12,585 bases of DNA from Candidatus Aminicenantota bacterium (lineage in GTDB: Bacteria; Acidobacteriota; Aminicenantia; UBA2199): contig JAUWNT010000062.1 of NCBI GenBank assembly GCA_030612495.1, forward strand, positions 1 to 12,585, written 5' to 3'. The notes below the pieces were generated by a model. The model made no database searches. It was not told the DNA's origin and was given only the letters and a program-made list of their open reading frames with translations. Position numbers and translations under genes: made by a program. Position 1 is the first letter of the stretch, and the number at the start of each line of letters is the position of its first letter. Below are positions 1-7,300 of the stretch, one piece after another.

Positions 1-233
1 TGAACAAAATATCTTCCATGCTCTATAAAACCGATTTTTTCTAAAATAGAGTTAATACTCTTTCTTATAGAGAATGACTCCATAACAAAATCTAAATCAT
101 ATGAGATATATTTATTCTTAGTATAGATTGCAACGCAAGCTCCCCCAGATAAAACAGTATTAATGCCATTCTTTCTTAAATAATCAGAAACATATATAGC
201 CAAGTCTCTAAGCGTAATACCTTTGATTTTCAT
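1..233 (-). CDS. Nucleotidyltransferase-like protein, partial (C-terminus outside window)
   Basis: Only the first 77 residues are present; the reading frame runs off the left edge with no stop. The visible part has the opening of a nucleotidyltransferase fold: a hydrophobic strand ending in LSGGACVAIYT (GG at residues 30-31), then YDLDFV with acidic residues D46 and D48 spaced as in the GG...DxD metal-binding signature. Proteins of this type (AbiEii-like or DUF6036-like) would transfer a nucleotide to a protein or RNA target, but the target cannot be told from this fragment. The ATG lies one base after the TAA stop of the upstream winged-helix gene, so the two are translationally coupled and probably work as a pair, as in regulator/nucleotidyltransferase toxin-antitoxin-like cassettes. 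The pairing and motif are seen; the toxin role is inference. A metabolic or antibiotic-modifying transferase is the alternative. Confidence 0.6.
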   Translation of the reverse strand, partial: MKIKGITLRDLAIYVSDYLRKNGINTVLSGGACVAIYTKNKYISYDLDFVMESFSIRKSINSILEKIGFIEHGRYFV

Positions 234-234
234 T

Positions 235-564
235 TTAAATGGGTTTCCTACTATGTCTTGGTCTTAGTCTCCGATTATAAAATTTGGCCCTTTCTTCTTC
301 AGGAATAAAACGCAATACTTTCTCAAGAAGTGCTTCTATTTCTTTTTTGAAAGGATATCTCGGATTCAATCCAAATAACCTAACTTTACCTTTGAGCTTA
401 CTATAGAGTACCCCGCCTTGTTCTAAATTTAATAATTGGTTTTGAACTGTACTTAAATTAAAATTAAATATTTTAGAAATTTCCCTGGCATATGATTCTC
501 CATTAGCATAAAGATATAAAAGTATCTTCTCTTTTATCTCAGACTGTAATAAAGGTTCTAACAT
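235..564 (-). CDS. Small winged-helix (ArsR-like) DNA-binding protein
   Basis: A 109-residue protein with one winged helix-turn-helix domain at about residues 9-67: helices over EIKEKILLYLYANGES and AREISKIF, a recognition helix around LSTVQNQLLNLEQG (38-50), and a beta wing with basic residues (YSKLKGKVRLFGLN, 54-67). A helical segment (72-95) and a very basic tail (NRRLRPRHSRKP) follow; the tail could add DNA contacts. No cysteine metal site is visible, so it is not a classical metal-sensing ArsR protein. It sits directly upstream of and coupled to the nucleotidyltransferase-like gene. The ATG at 564 is preceded by a good Shine-Dalgarno (AAGGAG). An operator-like repeat overlaps its promoter, so it probably represses its own operon. 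Fold confidence is high; the role as antitoxin or autoregulator is inferred. Confidence 0.75.
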   Translation of the reverse strand: MLEPLLQSEIKEKILLYLYANGESYAREISKIFNFNLSTVQNQLLNLEQGGVLYSKLKGKVRLFGLNPRYPFKKEIEALLEKVLRFIPEEERAKFYNRRLRPRHSRKPI

Positions 565-571
565 TTTCTAT

Positions 572-577
572 CTCCTT
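572..577 (-). promoter_or_regulatory. Ribosome binding site of the winged-helix gene
   Basis: AAGGAG on the minus strand, 7 nt before the ATG at 564. It supports that start and is one of the few strong Shine-Dalgarno sequences in this window. Confidence 0.7.
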
Positions 578-609
578 CTAATTAAACCAACCAAACAACC
601 TATTTTTAT

Positions 610-639
610 GGTCATTTGACCTTTTTTATCGGTCATACC
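610..639. promoter_or_regulatory. Operator-like GGTCAT repeats and palindrome
   Basis: GGTCATTTGACC (610-621) is a palindrome with perfect 5-bp arms and a 2-bp centre. A second GGTCAT at 631-636 starts exactly 21 bp after the first, two helical turns, and is itself part of a smaller GGT-CAT-ACC inverted repeat (631-639). The elements lie at and just downstream of the -10 region. The sequence pattern is seen; binding by the downstream winged-helix protein is inferred from position. Confidence 0.5.
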
Positions 640-665
640 TTAACAATAAAAAGAATTATTGTCAA
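637..665 (-). promoter_or_regulatory. Sigma70-like promoter of the winged-helix/nucleotidyltransferase operon
   Basis: On the minus strand a perfect -35 box TTGACA (660-665) is followed after exactly 17 nt by TAAGGT (637-642), a moderate -10 matching TATAAT at three of six positions. Transcription would start near 630, giving a leader of about 65 nt before the ATG at 564. The -10 overlaps the first GGT...ACC operator-like element, fitting repression by occlusion of RNA polymerase. Confidence 0.6.
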
Positions 666-708
666 GAAAAATGTAGCGGTATATGGCAATTTACCCTATT
701 TTTTATTT

Positions 709-756
709 GGACTAATAGTTGATTGGTTGAATGGACTAATGGTTGAATAGTTGAAT
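709..756. repeat. 8-bp-period degenerate tandem repeat (six units)
   Basis: Six consecutive 8-mers: GGACTAAT, AGTTGATT, GGTTGAAT, GGACTAAT, GGTTGAAT, AGTTGAAT. GGACTAAT and GGTTGAAT each occur twice, so the block looks like a slippage-grown microsatellite that has drifted. It lies in non-coding DNA between the winged-helix promoter and the end of the EamA gene. No function is evident. Confidence 0.6.
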
Positions 757-784
757 GTAGAGTATCGCACATCGAAGCATCTAA

Positions 785-800
785 AAGTTTACAAGTTTAC
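785..800. repeat. Perfect tandem 8-bp duplication AAGTTTAC
   Basis: AAGTTTAC occurs twice head to tail. It is a second 8-bp-period repeat only about 28 bp from the array at 709-756, and a small palindrome GCTATAGC (802-809) follows. Nothing else in the 565-815 gap looks functional apart from the promoter/operator at its left end. Confidence 0.5.
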
Positions 801-815
801 AGCTATAGCCCCCTT

Positions 816-1709
816 TTATTTTTTAGAATCTCTTTTTTTATACAGTTGTATTAAAATTCCTGAAACAATAAAAATCAATCCAAGAACAGATGAAAATAGA
901 ATTTTTTCCCCAACAAAAAAATAAATGAAAATTAATGATATAAAAGGTGCAATATATACAAGAATACTTATTTTAACAGTTGCATTAGTGTATTTCATTG
1001 CTAAAATCCAGAAATAAAATGTGATTCCCATTTCAAAAAGACCAATATAAACTCCTCCTAAAACTCCATAAACATGAGGTATAGTAACCTTGTAACAAAT
1101 TAAATAGTAAACTAAAGTAAAAATAAAACCAAAAGTAAAATTATAAAAAAGTCTTAAAACTGGATCCAGTTTATCCTTAGTATTTAATAACCAGTATACA
1201 GCCCATATAAAAGAGCTGATCACTGCAAGAACTACACCAGAAATATTGGAAATTGCGAAATTTGACAAATTGCCTTTTGTAGCAATAACTACAACTCCAA
1301 AAAAACTTGTAAGAAGAGCAACAACGTCCCATATAGAGAGTTTTTGTTTTAAGAATGGTATTGATAAAATAGCAATAATAATTCCCCATGTCATATTTAT
1401 TGGTTGGGCCTGTTGAGCAGGTAAAAGAGAATAAGCTTTAAATAAAATAATATAATAAAAAAAAGGATTAAAAAAACCTAAGCAAATAGACTTAAAAAGA
1501 TTTTTTTTAGTTACTGCTTTTATTTCATTAAGTTTATTTTTAAAAATTAAAATTATAAGAAAACATAATGATGAAATAAACGAAGAAATAAGAAGTAATG
1601 TCACTTCATCGGTATACTTTAATGATATTTTAAAAGCAGAAGCTGATGTTGACCAAAAAAGAATTGATATTAATGCAAAAGCATAAGCTTTTTTCTGGTT
1701 TTTTATCAT
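816..1709 (-). CDS. EamA/DMT-superfamily transporter
   Basis: A 297-residue integral inner-membrane protein with about ten hydrophobic helices in two halves (roughly residues 8-145 and 156-290), the duplicated EamA layout and usual length of the drug/metabolite transporter superfamily. Family traits include the acidic/glycine segment GLFEMGITFYFWILAMKYT near the start of helix 9, followed by the helix that ends in FFVGEKI. Such permeases export or import small metabolites (amino acids, nucleosides, cofactors); the substrate cannot be read from sequence. The ATG at 1709 is chosen because an upstream ATG (1726) hits a stop after three codons. There is no Shine-Dalgarno; instead an extended -10 box ends six bases before the ATG, so translation may be leaderless. 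The protein ends in a basic cytoplasmic tail (YKKRDSKK). It lies 39 nt after the beta-propeller gene, probably as its own unit. Confidence 0.9.
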   Translation of the reverse strand: MIKNQKKAYAFALISILFWSTSASAFKISLKYTDEVTLLLISSFISSLCFLIILIFKNKLNEIKAVTKKNLFKSICLGFFNPFFYYIILFKAYSLLPAQQAQPINMTWGIIIAILSIPFLKQKLSIWDVVALLTSFFGVVVIATKGNLSNFAISNISGVVLAVISSFIWAVYWLLNTKDKLDPVLRLFYNFTFGFIFTLVYYLICYKVTIPHVYGVLGGVYIGLFEMGITFYFWILAMKYTNATVKISILVYIAPFISLIFIYFFVGEKILFSSVLGLIFIVSGILIQLYKKRDSKK

Positions 1710-1715
1710 TTTTTT

Positions 1716-1745
1716 ATTCTAGCATTTTATTTTTTGAAATAACAA
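1716..1745 (-). promoter_or_regulatory. Extended -10 promoter of the EamA gene, leaderless candidate
   Basis: On the minus strand TGCTAGAAT (1716-1724) is an extended -10 (TGn plus TAGAAT, five of six to consensus), with TTGTTA (1740-1745) as a -35 after an 18-nt spacer. The expected start site falls on or next to the A of the ATG at 1709, leaving no room for a ribosome binding site. This agrees with the absence of a Shine-Dalgarno sequence. Confidence 0.5.
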
Positions 1746-1748
1746 AAA

Positions 1749-2900
1749 TTATTTGAATTGTTTTGCTAATTTAATCAAATCCTCTTTTTCAGTTCCCTGC
1801 CGTTTCATACAACATACTAATACATTTTCATCCTCATCCATGAGTTTAAAAAAAACAAAATTATTTGAGATTTTTATTTCATAAACCCTTGTTTTAAATT
1901 CAATAAGTGTTTTACCTTTCTGGTCTATAAGAAAATATTTTTTCCTTTCTTTTTCAGAATCCCTTAAGCCAGCAAGCAATATGTTTGATTCAGGAGTTAC
2001 ACACATATCACTAATATTGGGTTTATGTTTATAAAATGATTTTTTATACTTTTCAATTACATTTCCAAAGCGCTTATACCATGCAGTATTCCTGTGTCTA
2101 AAAGATTCTCTTCTCCTTTCTCTCCATTTATCAAGGTCATCTTTTGTCACCATTTCAGGCACAGAAAGAGGAGTCTTAATTTCTCTTATTAATTCTCCTT
2201 TATGGTTATAAACCCTTAAATTTTTACTCAATCCATCTGTAAAAACAATGCTTTTATCATTTAAAGGAAGCCATTCAAAAATAGGAGTAAAAGGTATACC
2301 CGCAGCACCCCCATCACCTATCTTTGAAATTCTACTCATAATGTTCATTTCTACAATTTTTTTAATTATTCTTCCTCTTGAATCAATTTTAACAAGAGCT
2401 ATTGGTTCGTAATATACAAAATAATCCCTTTTTTTCTCAGGAACATCCATAAAAAAAACTTCAGCAAGAAATCCCCCATCTTTTAAAGAAAATGCCTGCA
2501 ATATTCCATACTCTTTGTTCATCTCTAATTTTAAAACCCTCTTAAATTTCCCATTCAATTCCATAAAGGTTATCCATCTATGACCTCTAAAAAATTCAGT
2601 AAAAAATAGTAATTTCTTATCAATAGTAAATCCAAACGAAGCAGCATCAGGCCTCTGAATCTCACCAGGTCCCTGGCCCTTACCACCTATTCTCCTTAAA
2701 TACTTTCCCTCTGAAGAATATACTTTTATAAACGCATCTCTCTGGTCATAAATATAGATATTTCCATAAGGTCCTTGCATAATCTTCCGTGGATATATTA
2801 ATTCTCCTTCTCCCTGCTCCAAACCTATAATAAAATAGTTCTTCCCAAAAGCTGGAAATATTAACACAATAAAAAACATAATCAGTAAAATTTTCTTCAT
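1749..2900 (-). CDS. Secreted 6-bladed beta-propeller protein (NHL-like)
   Basis: A 383-residue exported protein. A signal peptide is clear (MKKILLIMFF then IVLIFPAFG, cleavage near residue 19). The mature part shows propeller blades: GNIYIYDQRDAFIKVYSSEG (46-65) followed by YLRRIGGKGQGPGEIQRP (67-84), the classic NHL-like blade edge, with similar strand patterns at about 165-180, 216-243 (IVFTDGLSKNLRVYNHKGEL) and 300-335 (ILLAGLRD...YFLIDQKGKTL). A charged helical insertion at about 250-292 (DDLDKWRERRRESFRHR) interrupts the last blades. Such proteins are often annotated only as 6-bladed beta-propeller; binding a ligand or partner is likelier than catalysis. The ATG overlaps the stop of the upstream START-like gene in TAATG and has GAGGG five bases before it, so the two are coupled and may act together in the periplasm. 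Function is unknown. Confidence 0.8.
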   Translation of the reverse strand: MKKILLIMFFIVLIFPAFGKNYFIIGLEQGEGELIYPRKIMQGPYGNIYIYDQRDAFIKVYSSEGKYLRRIGGKGQGPGEIQRPDAASFGFTIDKKLLFFTEFFRGHRWITFMELNGKFKRVLKLEMNKEYGILQAFSLKDGGFLAEVFFMDVPEKKRDYFVYYEPIALVKIDSRGRIIKKIVEMNIMSRISKIGDGGAAGIPFTPIFEWLPLNDKSIVFTDGLSKNLRVYNHKGELIREIKTPLSVPEMVTKDDLDKWRERRRESFRHRNTAWYKRFGNVIEKYKKSFYKHKPNISDMCVTPESNILLAGLRDSEKERKKYFLIDQKGKTLIEFKTRVYEIKISNNFVFFKLMDEDENVLVCCMKRQGTEKEDLIKLAKQFK

Positions 2901-3592
2901 TATTGCCCTCTTATTAAATTTTTATAAACATACTCTCCATTCAGAGCTTTTTCTAAATTGGCTATATGCTTTTTTAATAAATCCTTTTTATTAGATGTTA
3001 CATCTTCTATATGTGAAACAATAGCTCTAACTGTCTTTTTTACACTCTTTAACATTTTACCCTTAAAAAGACCAGCTAAAACAGATTTTGGATGTGTGAA
3101 ATTTCGATACACTAAAAGAGTTTTATTTTTATATGCAAGAAAAAATACACCTCCATAACTATCCTTTGCTGAATCAGATCTCACGAAATACCACCTAACT
3201 CTATAACCTCCGTTTCTAAGCTTTTTCAAACGGTTTCCTGTTATAAAATGGCTGTTTGACAAAGGCCATGGAATATTCATTTCAAAATAGATATGAATAT
3301 CTGTAGGAGAGATATATTTGACAGGTTTTGAGATCAAAAGCTTTGGTATAAAATTTTTATGTTCATGATAAGCAAAAAAAACAGCAATACTTTGTTTTGG
3401 AGTTGCTTTAATAAAAGTTAAAACACAGACTTCAGGCCATGTAGATTTTTTAACATCTTTTTTTTTTAGAATAAATCCCTTATTTAATAAAATCACTTCA
3501 TCCTTTTTGAAAAGTTGGAAATCATCTAAACTTTCTGAAAATAATGATAAAGAAAAGAATAACAAAATTGAAATATATTTAGAAATATTCAT
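2900..3592 (-). CDS. Exported START-like (SRPBCC) domain protein
   Basis: A 230-residue protein with a signal peptide (residues 1-20, hydrophobic SILLFFSLSLFSES) and a mature part resembling the START/SRPBCC helix-grip fold. The recognisable stretch is YFEMNIPWPLSNSHFITG (102-119), then RVRWYFVRSDSAKDSYGGVF (131-150) and the long amphipathic C-terminal helix (about 172-197, containing KGKMLKSVKKTVRAIVSHIE). START domains hold lipids or other hydrophobic ligands in a groove; here the protein would act outside the cytoplasm. The ATG at 3592 has no obvious Shine-Dalgarno. It is the first gene of a minus-strand pair, coupled by TAATG to the beta-propeller gene, and divergent from the transaldolase operon. 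The family call is by motif resemblance only; a run of ten A bases in codons 42-45 leaves the frame intact. Confidence 0.65.
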   Translation of the reverse strand: MNISKYISILLFFSLSLFSESLDDFQLFKKDEVILLNKGFILKKKDVKKSTWPEVCVLTFIKATPKQSIAVFFAYHEHKNFIPKLLISKPVKYISPTDIHIYFEMNIPWPLSNSHFITGNRLKKLRNGGYRVRWYFVRSDSAKDSYGGVFFLAYKNKTLLVYRNFTHPKSVLAGLFKGKMLKSVKKTVRAIVSHIEDVTSNKKDLLKKHIANLEKALNGEYVYKNLIRGQ

Positions 3593-3622
3593 TTTAAATT
3601 AATTTACGCAAAATAAAATTTA

Positions 3623-3651
3623 AGTATAATATATTTTTCAGATTTATTAAA
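3623..3651 (-). promoter_or_regulatory. Possible promoter of the START/propeller pair
   Basis: On the minus strand TATACT (3623-3628, five of six to the -10 consensus) has TTTAAT 17 nt upstream (3646-3651) as a weak -35. The region is extremely AT-rich, so this could be chance; it is the best candidate in the 110-bp divergent gap. Confidence 0.3.
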
Positions 3652-3678
3652 ACTCTTTATTTATGCATTTGATTCTGA

Positions 3679-3698
3679 TATAATAATAAATCGGAGGT
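3679..3698 (+). promoter_or_regulatory. Extended -10 promoter and strong RBS of the transaldolase operon
   Basis: TATAAT (3679-3684) is a perfect -10 box, preceded by TG at 3676-3677 to make a full extended -10 (TGATATAAT). The -35 position holds only TTTATT, as is usual with extended -10 promoters. GGAGGT (3693-3698) is a near-ideal Shine-Dalgarno four bases before the ATG at 3703. The predicted leader is only about 12 nt, so no attenuator or riboswitch fits here. Confidence 0.7.
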
Positions 3699-3702
3699 AC
3701 TT

Positions 3703-4347
3703 ATGAAAATCTTCCTTGACACTGCAAATATTGAAGAGATTAAAAAGGGAGTTGAATATGGAATAGTTAATGGTGTTACAACAAATCCCTCTTTGATTTC
3801 AAGAGAAAACCAGGGATTTTTACCTTTAATAAAAGAAATCACATCAATTGTACCTGGCCCGGTCTCTGTTGAAGTAACAGCAAAAAACTTTGAGGAAATG
3901 ATTGAACAGGCAAAAACATATGCCAAAATTTCAGAAAATGTAGTAATAAAAGTACCTATAAATATGGAAGGCCTTAAAGTTATTAAAAAATTATCAGATC
4001 TAAATATAAAAACAAACACTACTTTAATATTTTCTTCTTCTCAGGCTTTACTCGCTGCCAAAGCCGGGGCATCCTATGTTTCCCCATTTGTAGGGCGAAT
4101 AGATGACATTTCAGGAGACGGAATGGGATTAGTGCAAGAAATAATTCAAATTTTCGACAACTACTCAATTGAAACTGAAATCATTGTAGCATCAGTAAGA
4201 CATCCTTTGCACTTTGTACAGTCTGCATTAATGGGAGCAGATATTGCAACAGTCCCGTTTTCAACCTTATCTAAGTTATTAAACCATCCTTTGACTGATA
4301 TAGGAATGGAAAAATTTTTAAAAGATTGGGAAAAAGTTGAAAAATAA
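3703..4347 (+). CDS. Transaldolase (TalC/MipB type)
   Basis: A 214-residue cytoplasmic (beta/alpha)8 enzyme of the short transaldolase/fructose-6-phosphate aldolase family, at the usual length. It opens with MKIFLDTANIEEI (D6) and GVTTNPSLI. The Schiff-base lysine is K83 in NVVIKVPINMEGLKVI. The motif SPFVGRIDDISGDG follows, with R132 near the phosphate site, then ASVRHPLHF and ADIATVPFSTL. Phenylalanine at F129 occupies the position where E. coli fructose-6-phosphate aldolase has tyrosine (PYVNRID), so true transaldolase activity (dihydroxyacetone transfer between sedoheptulose-7-P and glyceraldehyde-3-P in the non-oxidative pentose phosphate pathway) is favoured. It has the strongest promoter and RBS in the window and heads the operon; the stop is four bases from the tamB ATG. 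A direct link to outer-membrane assembly is not expected. Confidence 0.92.
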   Translation: MKIFLDTANIEEIKKGVEYGIVNGVTTNPSLISRENQGFLPLIKEITSIVPGPVSVEVTAKNFEEMIEQAKTYAKISENVVIKVPINMEGLKVIKKLSDLNIKTNTTLIFSSSQALLAAKAGASYVSPFVGRIDDISGDGMGLVQEIIQIFDNYSIETEIIVASVRHPLHFVQSALMGADIATVPFSTLSKLLNHPLTDIGMEKFLKDWEKVEK

Positions 4348-4351
4348 AAGA

Positions 4352-7300
4352 ATGAAAAAAAGAATAAAAATTTCCATCTGTTTTTTTTTACACTTATATT
4401 CCTTACAGGTAGTTATTACGGATTAAAATTATACATTTATAACAAAATAAACAACAGCTTACCATCAAAGATCAAGTTCTCAAATCTAAAATTATCTTTA
4501 TCTCCTCTTGGCTTAAATATAAAAGATATTAAAAATTTCCCAATGAAAAATAAAAACATTCTATCTTTTAAAAGCATAGATCTAAACATCCCTTTTTTAT
4601 CGATTTTTTCTAAAACTAAAAAGATAAATATAGACATAACTGAACCAAAAATGGTTTTTAACCCCAATCTATTTAGAAAAAATGGCACATCTAAATCTTC
4701 TGTAAAGATCAATAAAATAAACATTAAAAATGGGGAATTAATATACAATTCTTCAAAATTATCTATAACTTTATTGAAATTTAGTTTAAAATCAGTTTAT
4801 ATTTCAAACAACATATTATACATTATTAAATCTCCACATCTAAAAATCATTTTTCCAATAAGTAAAAAAAAAGTGACAGTGGAAGGTGATCTTATAGGTG
4901 AAATTAAACAAGAAGAAGACAGTGTAAAAATAAATAAATTCTCATGGAACACAAAAGACCTTAAGATTAAAGCCAATGGAAAAATTTTCAAGGATAAAAG
5001 AATTTTTATAAACACCAATATCCTGGGTAATCCAGAAAACATTTTATATCCTCTCTTAAAAAAATTAGCTGTTAATGGTTTCGTATATGGAAATGCTAAT
5101 ATATCAAAAACTAAAGAGGGAACATTGTCTGTTCATGGTAAATTCAGTTCACCGATTTTCAATTCAGAAGGAGAGCAATTCACTGACTTAAAAGGAGACC
5201 TTAAGTGGGATAATATAAATAAAAATGTAAAAATAAATTCATTTTTTATTTCGAATTTCTTAAGAACAAACTTAAAAGTAGATTCAACAACAAAAAGGAC
5301 CAAATTATTTATTGAAAATATTGCAGGAAAAAAATTGGCTAAAATGATAAAAATTTATGATGATGTACCTTTGGGGGGTATTATTGAAAAAGGCGATATC
5401 CTGATTGAAAAAGGGAATATATCTGGAAAAGTAAATTTTAAAAATTCAAAAAACAAAACCAATGATTTTAATTTAAAAGGTGAACTTAAGATCACATTTG
5501 ATTCAAAACTTAAAACAATAAAATTTTATTCAGATAAAATTTCTTCGGAATTTGGAGAACTCTCAATCAATGGACAAGTAACGCCTCCCAAAAAGCAACT
5601 CTCAATTCATGCTAAATCAAAAATAGATGAAATGGGCAATTTACATAAATATTCAAAATTTTTTATAAATGTTAATTTAGACACATGGAACCTAAGAAAA
5701 GGAGATGGAAAATTAGATCTGGTATATAACAAAATAGGAAAAAAATATTCTTATAATGTTAATATGAATTTTAATGATTTTTATTCAAGCAATCAAAAGA
5801 TCAATTCTTTAAAAGGGTATATAGAAAACAAAAAAGATTCAGTTCGTGGGACTTTCCTTATCAATGACTCTAAATTAAAATTAAAATCAGAACTTTTAAT
5901 CCACAAAAAAAAGACAAGCATAGACTTTAAAGAAATCGAAGGAGAATCAAAAAAAATATTCAAAATTTTATCAATTGAAGTTCCAATAAAAGGTAATATT
6001 AAAGGAAATGCTATATATAGTATAAAAAAGAGAGATTTACTTCCTATTGTAAAAGGGAAATTTGAAAGTAAAAAACTTCTATTTTTAAATCAAGAATTTA
6101 TAAAAACTTATGCAAATTTCACGTCAAATTTGAATTACATTCAATTAAAAAACCTAAAATATCATTTAAAAGATGGAAAGGGAGAAACTGACGTATTTAT
6201 TGATTTTATAAAAAGAAAATTCAAAATAAAGGGTGAAATTAAAAATTTAAATATAAGCAAAATTGAAAAAAGTTTTTATGGAAAAGGAGAAATATTTTTT
6301 GAAGGAGAAGGAGAGTTTTTTAAAGAGCCTATTAAGATTAAATATAAACTAAATAATATGTATTTTTATAAAGATAAAAGTTTCAATATAAAAGGAGAAG
6401 CAAATCTTTTTACAGACTTTGCAGATTTCAAGATTGAATCAAAAGGAAATATTATAAATAAAAAAAATATATCTCAATTTGATATTGAATTAAATCAGAA
6501 GAATGATAAATATACTGGTAAATTCAATTTAAACCTATCAGATATTAATCTTTTAATCCCATGGAAAGATAATAATGGGGAAATGAATTTGAATGGACAG
6601 ATTTTCAGTGATAATAATGGACAAGTAGATATAAGAGGAATTGCAAATCTTAAAGGCAAAACCCTATCAATCCCAAAATTTTCTCATGCTTTGAACAATT
6701 TTAAGGCTTTTATTAGCTTTAATAATACCTCAAATTTCACTCTTCAGTCTCTTCATGGAGAAATGGGAAAGGGGAAAGTTGAATGTAATGGATATGTAAT
6801 ATTAAAAAACAACAAATTAAAAAACATCATATTAAATATTTCAGGCAGAAAAATGACTCTATATCCAATGAATGGAACTACAACCAATCTAAACGCAGAT
6901 CTAACCATAAAATATGATAACAATAAGTTACTCCTTCAAGGGAATCTTGATTTTTTGTCAGGTATATGGAAAAGAGAGATAGATGAACCCATCTCTTTCT
7001 ATACTGATCCAAATTTATCTCCAACTGAATCAAAAATTATGAAAATGTTAGAATTTGATCTGAAATTAGTTGCAAAAGATAATATGTGGATGATCAATTC
7101 AATCGGAAAAATTAAATGCAAATTCAACCTTAAGTTAAAAGGAACTAATGAATTTCCAATATTAACAGGTTTAATTGAAAGCAGAGATGGTGAAATATAT
7201 TTTTCTGATAAAAAATTTAACCTGATAAAAGCCAAGGCTACATTTAATAATGAACTTTTTATTGACCCAATAATAAGAGTGGAATCCGAAGCATTTATTA

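Noticed and set aside
709..800. CRISPR-like array
   Set aside because: The units are 8 bp and contiguous with no spacers, and no cas genes are present.
1733..1752. AAATAA...TTATTT inverted repeat as terminator of the beta-propeller gene
   Set aside because: The stem is six A/T pairs and overlaps the likely -35 of the EamA gene; too weak to call.
3458..3467. Run of ten T (A in coding sense) inside the START-like gene as another frameshift site
   Set aside because: The frame is continuous across it, with a plausible protein on both sides. It shows that long homopolymers occur here without disrupting the frame.
3657..4019. Antisense ORF across the transaldolase gene, with similar antisense frames inside tamB, the Omp85 gene and yhaM
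   Set aside because: They lie inside strongly supported genes, have no RBS, and their translations show no domain; they are shadows caused by composition.
4352..4426. Stand-alone 24-codon ORF starting at the tamB ATG
   Set aside because: Its first 12 residues are the expected start of the TamB signal anchor; the remainder looks out of frame, so it is treated as the frame-broken start of tamB and not a separate peptide.
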